Shown here: piece by piece, positions 1-9,374 of the stretch
Layout: each line of letters begins with the position of its first letter
How positions within the stretch are numbered: the stretch's first letter is position 1
Origin: Pontibacter silvestris
GTDB lineage: Bacteria; Bacteroidota; Bacteroidia; Cytophagales; Hymenobacteraceae
DNA: 64,000 bases
Direction of reading: 5' to 3'
Assembly: GCF_020907275.1 (NCBI RefSeq)
Contig: NZ_JAJJWI010000010.1
Span: 1-64,000, forward strand
Notes under the pieces: generated by a model
What the model was told of the DNA's origin: nothing
Seen by the model: the letters and a program-made list of their open reading frames with translations, nothing else
The model's database searches: none
Translations under genes and position numbers: made by a program

Positions 1-78
1 CTTTTTGTACCACCCCAACCACCCACCGGCCAAAGCCTGCCCCCCAAGCAGCTAAGCAAGAAGAGGGTTAGCAAGTAA
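1..78 (+). CDS. C-terminal end of an unidentified protein (partial)
   Basis: Reading from base 1 in frame, 25 codons run to a TAA at 76-78. The tail is proline-rich at first (VPPQPPTG) and ends basic (KKRVSK). The stretch is clearly richer in G+C than the AT-rich DNA that follows, which fits coding sequence. The start lies outside the window, so no family can be named. It converges on the exporter gene at 152-1243. It could also be chance open frame, since only 78 bases are visible. Confidence 0.4.
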   Translation, partial: LFVPPQPPTGQSLPPKQLSKKRVSK

Positions 79-151
79 ACTTTAATAATAGGAAGCATTA
101 CTAAAACAAAGTCTCAGTCTTGTAATAAAATTATTCATCAACTATATTGAT

Positions 152-1243
152 TTAGATACTATCTGCCTTAGTATTTTTTGAAATCGGATTTAGACTATCA
201 ACCTCTGATACAATTCGGCCTAGGTCGGAGAGAATGCTTCCTATGTCCCGTAGTATTGATAGGGAAGTTATACTGCCCAGATTATTCAAACAGTACTCTT
301 GTTCAATTAGGGCCTGATTGATAGCTTCATTTAGATTATTTTGATTTTCTTCAGAAGCGTTAGTAGATGTTTGGCCATATGCAGCGATACATTTTGCTGT
401 AGCAGCCATAGCTAATTTCAGTTGCTGAACATACCTTTGCTCTAGTTGAAGATACTGATTAATTTGTAGGTCAGCCAAACTTCTGCGAATGCCTCTTATC
501 TGGATCGTAATACTTTCCAGTTGTTTAATAGTTTGGGTAAGTTGGCTAAGCCTTACGCGTTTGTGTGTTAATAAGGGGTTGTACTTTAAACTTTGCCCAG
601 CCAGATCAAGTGTCTTACGGCACTTTTCAGCTTCTTTGATTAGCGCGTCTACTTCAGATCGGCCCGTTTTTCGGTCTATTCCCATATAGTCCAGCAATGT
701 GGTTAAACTTATAAGTGTAGCAGCAGAAAGGTTACTGAACGTGAGAATGTTTTTTTCTACATCCGGTACGGCATTTTGCGGAATAATTAGAGCGTTAATG
801 AACACTGCTATGGCAGAACCTATGATTGTTTCAATAATTCTTTCTAAGGCATAACCTTCTCTGGTCTGACCAAAAGCAAGTACTAAAAGCGAACTGATAG
901 CAACCTGGGATATGATTTGGGGGTTCATGCGGAGAGCTTTAGAGATCCCCATTCCTATCAGTATTATAAAAAAAATTGAGATTGCTCCAATCTTGAACCA
1001 ATGCCCCAGCAACATACTGAGCAATACTCCTCCAATAATACCGATAATGCGTTGCGTAGCTTTATCTACGGAATCTGCTACAGTAACTTGCACTGTTATA
1101 ATGGCTGCAACAGCTGCAAAATATGGATATTCTGAGTGTAACAGGCTAGTTGCTATAGACCAAGACAAAGCGGCTGCAAAGGCTGTTTTTGCTATTTGTA
1201 AAGTCAGGCCAAACCTGCCTAATATTTCTGCTATTCTATTCAC
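152..1243 (-). CDS. FUSC / aromatic acid exporter (ArAE_1)-like membrane protein
   Basis: A 363-residue inner-membrane protein. The first about 155 residues hold five to six hydrophobic segments, with the typical FUSC pattern of short helices and a TVQVTVADS-like stretch near residues 50-58. The remaining 200 residues are hydrophilic and helical, as expected for the cytoplasmic half of the DUF939/YgaE-type aromatic acid exporters. The family is thought to export aromatic acids or other organic anions; the substrate here cannot be told. The start is a GTG, and an in-frame stop lies just upstream, so no longer start exists. A candidate -7 box lies about 54 bases upstream. Confidence 0.75.
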   Translation of the reverse strand: MNRIAEILGRFGLTLQIAKTAFAAALSWSIATSLLHSEYPYFAAVAAIITVQVTVADSVDKATQRIIGIIGGVLLSMLLGHWFKIGAISIFFIILIGMGISKALRMNPQIISQVAISSLLVLAFGQTREGYALERIIETIIGSAIAVFINALIIPQNAVPDVEKNILTFSNLSAATLISLTTLLDYMGIDRKTGRSEVDALIKEAEKCRKTLDLAGQSLKYNPLLTHKRVRLSQLTQTIKQLESITIQIRGIRRSLADLQINQYLQLEQRYVQQLKLAMAATAKCIAAYGQTSTNASEENQNNLNEAINQALIEQEYCLNNLGSITSLSILRDIGSILSDLGRIVSEVDSLNPISKNTKADSI

Positions 1244-1897
1244 AGGGTATTCTTACTTCTCTTATATTTTTAGGTTTACGCTTGCTGTTCAATAAACAAA
1301 ATTATACTTGAAAGTCATATACAGGTATTACAATGATAGGCATTTAGGCAGGACAATGAATAGGGCTATAAGTAGCTACTTTACTAAACTGAGTCTGTCG
1401 TACTACTAAAGAGTGATACAAGTAAGTAATTCTATGCTTCATAAACCTCTAAACTAGTATATTCAATATTCTGATGTAGATACTGATAAAAAAGGTGTGT
1501 TATCAAATCCAATAGCATTTGAGACTGTATTTCACATATTCAATGTTGTATATGGTAAAAGCAATGGTTATCATGAGCACAGTTTCTTCTTATCATAACA
1601 TGCTGCCTTAAAAGCTTCTCTTTTAAGCTGATGCTTCTGATTTATAGAATTATATATATAATAAAGCAATTTTTGAAAGCAATAAAGGAGCTGAGCTAAA
1701 TCAGTTTGTTAAACGTTACTGATTGAATTACAGAATAATAAAACAAAATTTATGTTAGGATAGGATTCTATTACTGTTTTATTAAATTTGTGCTTTTCCA
1801 CTAAGTAAATGGGCCTATTTTTATCTTTTGGGTTATTTAAATCCGTACTTCGGTACTTGGTTCTGCTATAAATACTGCATTTTCTCCATCCTTTTAT
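1244..1897. other. Intergenic region between divergent exporter and kinase genes
   Basis: AT-rich, 654 bases, with no convincing coding frame on either strand. It must carry the two divergent promoters. The exporter side has a TAATTTTG match on the minus strand at 1297-1304. On the kinase side I see no clear -33/-7 pair close to the start. Confidence 0.5.
1297..1304 (-). promoter_or_regulatory. Candidate -7 box of the exporter gene
   Basis: TAATTTTG on the minus strand matches the Bacteroidetes TAnnTTTG -7 consensus and sits about 54 bases before the GTG at 1243. No TTG lies at the right -33 spacing, so the call is weak. Confidence 0.3.
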
Positions 1898-3883
1898 ATG
1901 AGAATAATCTTACTTCTGCTGCTGTTTCTTTCTGGCAGGCTTCAGGCGCAAAATAAGCTGGTGGATAGCTTGCTGGCAGAGTTGCCTAAGGCAAAAACGG
2001 ACTCGGCAAGAGTTATGATATATTGTAACCTGAGCAAGCTATATGTTCTTTCTGATGCAATAAAAGCCAAAGAGTATGGACAAGCTGCTGAAGCTCTGGC
2101 AAAAGCTTCGGGCTTGGCACATGGTAGAGCCAAAGCTTTGAACATATTGGGCGGGGCACACTTAGTTATGGGCGAATATGACCGGGCTTTAGGTTGCTAT
2201 TATACGGCTCTGAAAATTGGTGAGCAGATAAACGATACCACTACATTGATCTCCGCATATATTAATGTGGGAAACATATATTATAAACTACGGGATACAG
2301 CAAGGGCTGTAAAGAACTATACTATAGCATCTGAGCTAGCATTAAAGGTAAATGATAAACTAAGGCTGAGTAATGTGTACAACAATCTGGGGAACGTGTA
2401 TGAAGATAAAACAGACTATAGACAGGCTTTGAATTACTACAGATTAGCCGTCGGTTTGCAAGAGGAGGTTGGAGACAAAAAGAACAGGGCAGTTAGCTTA
2501 CTTAATATAGGAAATGTGCTTTTGTATTTTGGACAACCTGAAGATGGACTGCCGTATTTGTTTAAGTCTGTTCGTTTGAATGAAGAGGTACAGAACGACA
2601 TGATCAAAATGGCAGCTTTAGGTAAAATAGCAACGATTTATCGAGCTATAGGTAACCAGGAGAAAGCGCTTAAATATGCAAAGCAAAGCTTGAATATGGC
2701 TTTGAAAACAGAATCGAGTAAAAAGATTGCAGAAGCCTCTGAACTGATGCATACTATTTATGCTTCTATGAAAAATTATGAACAGGCTTATGAGTATCTG
2801 ACTCTTTTTAACCAGCATCAGGAAATATTGAATTCTGAAAGCCGTAAGAAAATAGAGTCCGAAATAACAGCCCAATATGAAACTGAGCAGAAGGAACTTG
2901 AGAATCAAAACCTGAAGGCTCAAAGAGAAAAACAAGCAGCTGAGATAAGCCATCAGCAAAATACTTTAATTCTTGAAGGTACTGTCATACTACTGATGCT
3001 GGTGGTGCTGGTGGTACTTTATGTTAGCAGACAACGACAGAAAACAGCTTTTACAGATTTGCAGCGGGCTCACCACCTGATGCAGGTACAGCAAAATGAA
3101 ATTATTAAGCAGAAGAATGAGATTTCTTCACAGGCTGTGGTGCTGCGGGAACAGAATGAGCAGTTGGAGCAGAATAGCTGTTTTAAAAATAAAGTGTTTT
3201 CTATTATCTCTCACGATCTAAGAGGCCCCTTCTTTTCTTTTAAGGGTATTCTGAGCATAGCTCAAAGCAAGGCTTTGTCTGAGAGTAAGGTTAAACAGAT
3301 ATTTGAGCTGTTGGGCAAGGAAATGGATGTTGCTATGAGTTTGCTCGATAACGTTCTGATATGGGCTAAAGCACAGTTAGAAGAATCATATGTGGAATTT
3401 GAACCTGTGAGTCTTCATCTGCTGACAGAAGAAAACATAAAACAGGTCAGGTCCTATGCAGAAAAGAAGAGCATAAAGGTTGTAAATAAAGTTACTGAAG
3501 GTACTACTGCCCTTACAGACAAGGAGAGGCTGAACTTTGTACTGCGTAACCTGCTGATGAATGCAGTAAAGTTTTCCTATCAAGGAGGAGAAATAAGAGT
3601 TGAGCTAAAAGAGCAGAATGGAAAAGCAACCATTACGGTAAGTGATGATGGCAGGGGAATATCTTCTGGTAATTTATCGAAGTTGTTTACAGACAGACGT
3701 TTCACAACCCTTGGCACCTCCGAAGAGAAAGGAACTGGTTTAGGTTTAATGCTTTGTAAAGAGCTTGTTGAAAGCTGCAATGGCAGTATAAGAGTGGAAA
3801 GTGAGGAGGGGAAAGGAAGCGTTTTTTCGGTAGCGTTGCCAAAAGCAAAAGTTCATGTGACTGAAGAGGTGAAACTGGTATAG
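1898..3883 (+). CDS. Sensor histidine kinase with periplasmic TPR repeats
   Basis: 661 residues. A signal peptide (about 1-17, ending LQAQ) leads into six or so tetratricopeptide repeats (about 35-310), a helical stretch, one membrane helix (about 357-376), a coiled coil, and a kinase core. The H-box is SHDLRGPF with phospho-acceptor His439. The N-box Asn555, the G1 box DDGRG (583-587) and a GTGLGL G2 box show an intact HATPase domain. There is no receiver or DNA-binding domain. The TPR region probably senses a periplasmic ligand or protein and signals across the membrane. No response regulator gene is adjacent, so it is an orphan kinase; its partner must be elsewhere. Such TPR kinases are common in Bacteroidetes. 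Confidence 0.88.
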   Translation: MRIILLLLLFLSGRLQAQNKLVDSLLAELPKAKTDSARVMIYCNLSKLYVLSDAIKAKEYGQAAEALAKASGLAHGRAKALNILGGAHLVMGEYDRALGCYYTALKIGEQINDTTTLISAYINVGNIYYKLRDTARAVKNYTIASELALKVNDKLRLSNVYNNLGNVYEDKTDYRQALNYYRLAVGLQEEVGDKKNRAVSLLNIGNVLLYFGQPEDGLPYLFKSVRLNEEVQNDMIKMAALGKIATIYRAIGNQEKALKYAKQSLNMALKTESSKKIAEASELMHTIYASMKNYEQAYEYLTLFNQHQEILNSESRKKIESEITAQYETEQKELENQNLKAQREKQAAEISHQQNTLILEGTVILLMLVVLVVLYVSRQRQKTAFTDLQRAHHLMQVQQNEIIKQKNEISSQAVVLREQNEQLEQNSCFKNKVFSIISHDLRGPFFSFKGILSIAQSKALSESKVKQIFELLGKEMDVAMSLLDNVLIWAKAQLEESYVEFEPVSLHLLTEENIKQVRSYAEKKSIKVVNKVTEGTTALTDKERLNFVLRNLLMNAVKFSYQGGEIRVELKEQNGKATITVSDDGRGISSGNLSKLFTDRRFTTLGTSEEKGTGLGLMLCKELVESCNGSIRVESEEGKGSVFSVALPKAKVHVTEEVKLV

Positions 3884-4196
3884 TGCCTGGAGTTAGGCTG
3901 CTAAGGTTCCTGTTACCCGTTATTAGGTAAAACACCCAGTGGCGTCGAACTCAGCAGATGCTCTGCCACAGCACCACTACAAATAGCCCTATGGGTCATT
4001 AGGGGCCATGGCCATTAAGTAAACTTTTTTTAAACTCTACAGCTGCAGCTTGTTACTGTTCCATTTAATGTCTTTTCGTAGTGCATGCACATTCTTTGTA
4101 TACAATCAACAATAGGAAATTAAGTGTAATCTGTTGTTTATTGAGCATTTGTCTTTGTTACTTTGCAGTAAATAGCACGTGAAGAACTAAAAAATC
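3884..4196. other. Intergenic region upstream of decarboxylase
   Basis: 313 bases with no open frame of note. It contains GC-rich short inverted segments around 3930-4012 that faintly recall a tRNA T-arm but do not fold as one, and a promoter candidate at its right end. Confidence 0.4.
4134..4165 (+). promoter_or_regulatory. Candidate promoter of the decarboxylase gene
   Basis: A TTG at 4134-4136, 21 bases of spacing, then TTACTTTG at 4158-4165. This is one mismatch from the TAnnTTTG box. The ATG follows 31 bases after the box. Confidence 0.45.
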
Positions 4197-5627
4197 ATGG
4201 ATAATATACTAGAACAGGCATATTCAGCAGAAAGTTTTCGTCGGCAGGGGCATGAGCTGATTGATATGCTAGCAGATTACTTGGCAGATGCCACAGCAGA
4301 TAGAGAGGACGTAAGAGCCATTCCTTGGCTGGACCCGGACAAACAGCTTGCATATTGGCAAGAGGATTTCCAAAAGCCTTTAGCAAAACCGCTGGACCTT
4401 TTTCAGGACGTAATAGCTAAGTCTATACAAGTGCATCGCAAGCGATATATGGGGCATCAGACCACACCTACTTTGCCTGTTACAATACTATCCTCTGCCG
4501 TTACAGCAGCCCTTAATCAGGGAATGGGAGTTTATGAAATGGGCATGGTAGGCAATACGTTAGAGAAAGTGATGACAGAGTACCTGGCAATGAAGCTTGG
4601 GTTTGGCAGGGAAGCATCAGGGTTCATAACATCGGGTGGCTCGTTGGGTAACTTAACCGCCTTGCTAGCCGCAAGGGCCGCAGGCAGTAACGTGTGGAAC
4701 AGTGGTTATGAAGATGGAAAGCGCTTGGCCGTTCTTGTGTCTGAGGAAGCACATTATTGCATCGATCGGGCCGCTCGAATTATGGGGTTGGGATCAGAGG
4801 GCATCATCAAGGTGCCTGTAAACATGAAATTCCAGATGCGTACAGACCTGTTGGAGCAGTGTTACCAGCAGGCAGTTTCTGAAGGGAAGCATGTGATTTG
4901 TGTTGTGGGATGTGCTGGTACTACCTCTACCGGCTCCTATGATGATCTGGAGGCTATTGCATCCTTTAGTCAGCAGCACAACATCTGGTTTCATATTGAT
5001 GGTGCTCATGGAGCGCCTGCCGCTTTCTCTCCAAAATATAAACATTTAGTTAAAGGAGTTGAAAAGGCCGATTCTGTGGTGGTAGATTACCACAAAATGA
5101 TGATGACACCTTCTTTGTCGACAGCTCTGATCTTTAAACATGGTGGCGATGCGTACAAGACATTCTCACAGCGGGCACAGTATCTCTGGACGGAACAGGA
5201 GTCGGAGGAGTGGTACAACGGGGGGAAGCGCAGCTTTGAATGCACAAAAGCTATGTCAGCTTTAAATGTATACACTATCTTCAGGACTTATGGTGAAGAC
5301 GTTTTTAAGGAAAACATAGAGCAGCTGTACGGCATAACCACAACATTTGCCGGGCTGCTCAGTTCAAATCCGAATTTTGAGCTGGCTTACGAGCCGCAAT
5401 GTAATATTGTGTGTTTTCGCTATAAGGCGGAAGCCAATCAGGATAAGCTGAATCAGAATATCAGGAAGCTTCTTTTGGAGGAGGGAAGGTTCTATATTGT
5501 ACAGACAGTACTGAGTGGGCAAACTTACCTGCGTGTCTCCCTGATGAACCCTCTTACAACAGAGAGTGAACTACATACATTACTATCTAAAATTGAGGAA
5601 AAAGCTTCTTTTTTAATCGCTGTTTGA
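4197..5627 (+). CDS. Group II PLP-dependent amino acid decarboxylase (aromatic-L-amino-acid decarboxylase family)
   Basis: 476 residues, the usual length of the family. PLP-binding features are visible: SGGSLGN near 146-152, His186 in the SEEAHY motif that stacks on the cofactor, Asp268 in HIDGAHG, and the Schiff-base lysine Lys300 in DYHKMM. The family removes CO2 from aromatic or acidic amino acids (L-DOPA, tryptophan, glutamate, diaminobutyrate); the substrate is not decided by what is visible. The enzyme is cytosolic. The gene stands alone with its own promoter candidate and a strong hairpin terminator downstream. Confidence 0.88.
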   Translation: MDNILEQAYSAESFRRQGHELIDMLADYLADATADREDVRAIPWLDPDKQLAYWQEDFQKPLAKPLDLFQDVIAKSIQVHRKRYMGHQTTPTLPVTILSSAVTAALNQGMGVYEMGMVGNTLEKVMTEYLAMKLGFGREASGFITSGGSLGNLTALLAARAAGSNVWNSGYEDGKRLAVLVSEEAHYCIDRAARIMGLGSEGIIKVPVNMKFQMRTDLLEQCYQQAVSEGKHVICVVGCAGTTSTGSYDDLEAIASFSQQHNIWFHIDGAHGAPAAFSPKYKHLVKGVEKADSVVVDYHKMMMTPSLSTALIFKHGGDAYKTFSQRAQYLWTEQESEEWYNGGKRSFECTKAMSALNVYTIFRTYGEDVFKENIEQLYGITTTFAGLLSSNPNFELAYEPQCNIVCFRYKAEANQDKLNQNIRKLLLEEGRFYIVQTVLSGQTYLRVSLMNPLTTESELHTLLSKIEEKASFLIAV

Positions 5628-6081
5628 GTTTTTAAGAGTCCCTGATATACAGTTAGGTACTTATTAAAGAGGTTCTTTAGGCATCACTATATTGGTTAAG
5701 TCTACAGGATAATGTTCCAAGTAGCAGAATTATTAACTGAACCGCTTTAGAAGAGATTGCAACAAAGCCAGGTAGCTTCTTTCCTACCTGGCTTTGTTAG
5801 TTGTTAGCAGGTACCGGGTTTAAATTGCGATTTTGCTTAATTCGATCTGTCATAAGTTTATCATCAGATTTGCTGCCTTTATAATACATATCTCAAGCCG
5901 CCAGGAAGGAAGGCTTAAAAGTGGCGCTTAATTCACTAACAAATTATAGGATAAATATCATTTTGCTGTATAACTGTTACCCTTCTTATTAAATTGCGTA
6001 ACTGCCTATATGGATAATATATAATTGGTGTCAATCACTTCCCTTATTAATCTTTTAGATAAAGCACTTATATAAAACCAA
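5628..6081. other. Intergenic region with one terminator
   Basis: 454 bases, AT-rich to the right. It holds the hairpin at 5761-5798 and otherwise no gene I can support. Confidence 0.5.
5761..5798 (+). terminator. Hairpin terminator after the decarboxylase
   Basis: A perfect 15-bp stem (5761-5775 with 5784-5798) and an 8-base loop. The right arm ends in TTTGTTAGTTGTT. It lies 134 bases after the stop codon. Confidence 0.7.
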
Positions 6082-6294
6082 ATGAAGCGCTTTTTTAAAA
6101 TAAAATTAAGATTGGTTTATAGTCAGGCTGAGTTGTGGATAGCTATCAAAGCCAGTAGTATGGGAGAGGCAGTTGTAATAGCAGATAACAGAACCATGGG
6201 CACTCCATTTGAAATTTGTGACAATTCAGTTATAGAAATTTCTTTATTAGAGTATAATAGAATGCTTAGTAAAGTCGTACTGCATAATACCTGA
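6082..6294 (+). CDS. Small protein of unknown family, paralog of the next gene
   Basis: 70 residues, basic N-terminus (KRFFKIKLR), no signal peptide or membrane helix. I do not recognise the family. It aligns over nearly its whole length with residues about 56-115 of the protein at 6546-6998, sharing AELWIA, GEA, VIAD, TPF or SPF, CDNS, and EYxxMLS. Conservation of this block between two diverged copies argues that both are real genes under selection. The block looks like a small alpha-beta domain with a conserved Cys-Asp-Asn. Function unknown. Confidence 0.6.
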   Translation: MKRFFKIKLRLVYSQAELWIAIKASSMGEAVVIADNRTMGTPFEICDNSVIEISLLEYNRMLSKVVLHNT

Positions 6295-6545
6295 AGCTAT
6301 CGTTTTGTGTTACATTAGAGAGGACAAAGTTCCCCTGCTTTCTTAACCAGAATCCTTTTTTCCTTCTTAATAAAACCTGTATTCTTTCTTCCTCAAAACT
6401 CAGATTTGTTCATAGATTAACTTTTTTGTAAACGCGTTTCTGGTATCTATTCATAAAGCTACTGGTTTCTATATGAGTAAGTACATAAACCGATTAGAAG
6501 GAGGTTAAGTACGTATTTTATCGGCTATTCTACTTATGATAATCA

Positions 6546-6998
6546 ATGTTTTTTAATTTTAATAGCTTTGCTTCTGATGTCATACTTGTACTAAAAACCA
6601 TGAGAGATAAGCCTGCGGCAATACAGGAGAACTGCAACTCCCGCATAACAAAGTTACTAGCTGCCGCGGGTTCGGAGGAGGCAAATGAGTTAAAGTATCT
6701 AACAAAGAGGCAGCCGTTGTTTTTTAAAGTAAGGCTTATAAAGCTTAGTAGTACAGCAGAACTTTGGATAGCTGTTAAAGCTCCTTGCATAGGAGAAGCA
6801 TTTGTAATAGCAGACACTAGAAGTTTAGGCTCGCCATTTGGAGTTTGCGACAACTCAATCACAGAGATTACTCAAAATGAATATTATGCCATGCTTAGTA
6901 GAGGGTCTAAATATTATAATCAAGTCAAACGTTTTAATACCTGCAACGTGGCAGCAGCTTCACAAACTCTAATGAACTGCAACGAGCTCTTTAGCTAG
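6546..6998 (+). CDS. Small protein of unknown family, longer paralog of the preceding gene
   Basis: 150 residues. The C-terminal half repeats the 70-residue protein at 6082-6294 (AELWIAVKAP, GEAFVIAD, CDNSITEI, EYYAMLS). The N-terminal about 55 residues are extra, hydrophilic and helical. The ATG at 6546 gives the longest form; an ATG at 6600 (residue 19) is an alternative. No signal peptide. The pair is separated by 251 bases without a gene and is followed by a very long hairpin. Function unknown. Confidence 0.6.
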   Translation: MFFNFNSFASDVILVLKTMRDKPAAIQENCNSRITKLLAAAGSEEANELKYLTKRQPLFFKVRLIKLSSTAELWIAVKAPCIGEAFVIADTRSLGSPFGVCDNSITEITQNEYYAMLSRGSKYYNQVKRFNTCNVAAASQTLMNCNELFS

Positions 6999-7033
6999 TT
7001 TTGATGTTAAACTTTACTTTAGGAAGAGATGTA

Positions 7034-7103
7034 CACTATTGACGGTCAAAAAACTAACTGCTGGCTTTGTTTTCAGCAGTTAGTTTTTTGACCGTCAATA
7101 GTG
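7034..7103. terminator. 30-bp perfect hairpin between convergent genes
   Basis: The arms 7034-7063 and 7074-7103 are exact reverse complements around a 10-base loop. Six-base A and T runs lie inside the stem, so it could end transcripts from both sides: the paralog gene on the plus strand and the DUF4397 gene on the minus strand. The stem is far longer than a usual intrinsic terminator. Confidence 0.7.
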
Positions 7104-7225
7104 GTAAGTATCAAACTATAAACCTTCTATTCTTTAGTAGAAGTGTTACACGTAACTTTAGTAAGTTTGATCTTGAGAGATACTTTTCTGACGGCTTGTG
7201 ATATTACACAAACAAAAAATCAAAA

Positions 7226-7948
7226 TTAATAATTAGTAATAATTTGTAAGCTTAGTTTGTTTGTGTTTCCGGAAGGAGGTGAAGAAAAGCCTCGCAGAAT
7301 TAATGTATAAATTCTTCCGGATTGTAACGTAATGTCTGAGACTGATAAAAGCTCACTACCACTTTCTGTGTCTTTTACTTTAAAAGTATATTTCCCAGAA
7401 GTTATTTCTTTAAATGGGGTACTGTTCTTAAAGTCAAGATCGGTAAATAAGGGAGAGCTATTTGTTTCGGTAGTAACAATGTCTACGGCAGGTGCGTCAG
7501 GAGATATGTTAATGAGACGTACGTTAGCCTTACCTGAGCTTGGTAAGGCAAGGCTATCTTCTACTGCCATAAAACTAATGCTTTCAAGGCTGTCTACTGC
7601 AAAGAAAGAGTATGCTACATTCTCTTTAAAAGTTATTGCCGTATCAATATAAGCATTCGATGCATTCACAGGAGTAAACTTTATTCGATGGCTTCCGGGC
7701 GTTATGCTTACATAGTTAGAATGGTATGTGTACTTAAAGCTTTGGCTGAAGAGCTGTTTGCTGTCTAATAGCACATCTAGATCAGGAGCATCAGGAGATC
7801 CATGATAGAAAAAAGCTATACTACTAGGAGTTACTTCATTATCCACGTCATTGTCATTGTCCAAGCATCCTGTTAGGGAAAACGAAAGCATGCAGCATAC
7901 AAGAAAGGTGAATTTACTTAAACTAAGCTTTTTTAGAGATTTTTTCAT
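7226..7948 (-). CDS. DUF4397 domain lipoprotein
   Basis: 240 residues. The N-terminus is a lipoprotein signal with lipobox LTGC (Cys at about residue 28) followed by an acidic Asp/Asn linker, typical of Bacteroidetes lipoproteins bound for the outer membrane or surface. The body holds the DUF4397 pattern: HGSPDAPDLDV, a beta-rich repeat, then ISPDAPAVDIV, so the DAPxxDV motif appears twice (about 52 and 150). The domain is a secreted beta-sandwich of unknown function. It is monocistronic, and its 3' side faces the 30-bp hairpin. Confidence 0.85.
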   Translation of the reverse strand: MKKSLKKLSLSKFTFLVCCMLSFSLTGCLDNDNDVDNEVTPSSIAFFYHGSPDAPDLDVLLDSKQLFSQSFKYTYHSNYVSITPGSHRIKFTPVNASNAYIDTAITFKENVAYSFFAVDSLESISFMAVEDSLALPSSGKANVRLINISPDAPAVDIVTTETNSSPLFTDLDFKNSTPFKEITSGKYTFKVKDTESGSELLSVSDITLQSGRIYTLILRGFSSPPSGNTNKLSLQIITNY

Positions 7949-8412
7949 AAGAATTAAGAGTTAGAAAATTGCTTTGTTATAAAGGAGACCCCACAAACAG
8001 CGTGTTGGTTGCAAGGCGTTTTTTTATATGAAGAAATGTTTAATACAGGCACAGTCAGTTTCAAGCATTAGCATAAATTCTTCTTTATGAGGAGATGTAT
8101 TATGTAAGATGAATTACAGATTGATTTTCTAAACTTGGTTTGCTGTTCAAGACTACAGCCACTTTCTTGAGTACTAATTGTGATAGCTTATGATGAGGAC
8201 GCCTTTTTGCAACAGAAGCAGTTAAGCATTATGTAGAACAGTTCTACGAAGTGTGGAACTGCGTACACATTGTTTTACGTATTTCTACACTTGGTAAAAT
8301 TGATTGATGTTAGTAATTTATTGATAGCTAGTATATTAAGTGTTGTGAGATTTCTGGCACAGTTATGACTTAGTCCTTATCAAAACAAACTAACATGAAT
8401 AAAACAGGAATT
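7949..8412. other. Intergenic region between divergent genes
   Basis: 464 bases, AT-rich, no supported gene. It should carry promoters for the DUF4397 gene (minus) and the small secreted protein (plus). I could not fix either by consensus. Confidence 0.4.
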
Positions 8413-8766
8413 ATGAAAAAGGTAACATTCTTAGCAGCAGCAATTGCATTACTAGGTGTAGCATCAGTAGACGCTAACGCACAAACTACACAGCAAGAGC
8501 AAACGCAACAAACACAACCGACTGAACAAAAAGCGGAAGGTGCTAACAAAGTAAAAGTTGCCCAGGATGAGCTTCCAGAGCCTGTTAAAACTGCTCTTAA
8601 AAGTGACGTTTACAAAGACTGGACTGTAGGTGATATTTATAAAGTTTCACCAGCTGAAGGTGACACAGAAGGTAAAGTTGTTTATGAAGTAAATATGACT
8701 AATGCACAAGGCCAGTCTGGTGTTGTTAAAATGGATGAAAAAGGCGGAGATGCTTCGTCTAAATAA
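8413..8766 (+). CDS. Small secreted protein, possibly PepSY-like
   Basis: 117 residues from the ATG at 8413, which has AGGA just upstream; an in-frame ATG at 8395 would add six residues. A clear signal peptide ends DANAQ, then comes a Gln/Thr-rich linker. The C-terminal about 75 residues (DELPEPVKTAL, YKDWTVGDIYKV, KVVYEV) recall the small PepSY-like/BLIP-like periplasmic domain common in Bacteroidetes. It is probably periplasmic. The exact role is not known, and the family call is tentative. Confidence 0.7.
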   Translation: MKKVTFLAAAIALLGVASVDANAQTTQQEQTQQTQPTEQKAEGANKVKVAQDELPEPVKTALKSDVYKDWTVGDIYKVSPAEGDTEGKVVYEVNMTNAQGQSGVVKMDEKGGDASSK

Positions 8767-8802
8767 GGAATAAATATTTTTGTACAACTATCTATCTGAA
8801 AG

Positions 8803-8828
8803 AAGCTCCGCAATGCGGGGCTTTTTTT
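8803..8828 (+). terminator. Intrinsic terminator
   Basis: A 9-bp GC-rich stem (8803-8811 with 8815-8823, one G-T pair), an AAT loop and a seven-base T run. This is the classical form, 37 bases after the stop. Confidence 0.85.
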
Positions 8829-8973
8829 GTGTTAACCCTAAATTAATTTAATTTTTATAGTATTGAACACCAATAACTTAATGTTCAATGTAGCGTAGAC
8901 AGTTTTAAAGGCTTGTAATATATTATTCTACAATGCCTTGCTGATTGTACCACCTCAGAGAGCATACATAATT

Positions 8974-9333
8974 ATGGAAAAACCTATTTCACGGCTTATG
9001 CACGGTGTAGCTGATTTTGCTTATATTCCTGCGATTTCTATACTACCGGAAGCAGTTGGCTTCAAACAAGAGAAATCAGCAGTTAATTTATGCCGAGCCC
9101 TTAGTGGCGGCCTTTTAGCTACCGGCCTTATGACTCGTGCTGAATGGGGGTTGGTTAAGGTAATACCTTTTAAAGCGCACCTTATGAGTGATGTTGCTGT
9201 TGGTTTGTTTACTCTGAGTGCCCCATGGCTGTTTGGGTTTGCAAATAATAAAAAAGCATGTTGCACATTTCTAGCTATGGGCGTAAGCAATGTATTAGCT
9301 GGGCTGCTCACTAAAGACGAAGAAATGGAGTGA
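8974..9333 (+). CDS. Small membrane protein of unknown function
   Basis: 119 residues from the ATG at 8974. An in-frame TTG at 8938 would add a non-conserved-looking N-terminus and is less likely. Three hydrophobic segments are visible (about 40-54, 70-86, 95-110), so it is an integral inner-membrane protein. The repeated hydrophobic pattern with ARG/LATGLMTRAEWG turns recalls SPW-repeat or DoxX-like small membrane proteins, but I cannot assign it. It converges on the HAD gene with a shared hairpin between. Confidence 0.65.
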   Translation: MEKPISRLMHGVADFAYIPAISILPEAVGFKQEKSAVNLCRALSGGLLATGLMTRAEWGLVKVIPFKAHLMSDVAVGLFTLSAPWLFGFANNKKACCTFLAMGVSNVLAGLLTKDEEME

Positions 9334-9374
9334 TAGCTTTTTGACGAAGAAAATACTTTTGTCCTTTGCGATAC

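Noticed and set aside
3930..3985. tRNA-like sequence on the minus strand (GTTCGA T-loop and AGAGC D-arm-like parts)
   Set aside because: The ends do not form an acceptor stem, the anticodon arm is missing, and the order of arms is wrong. At most a remnant; not annotated as a tRNA.
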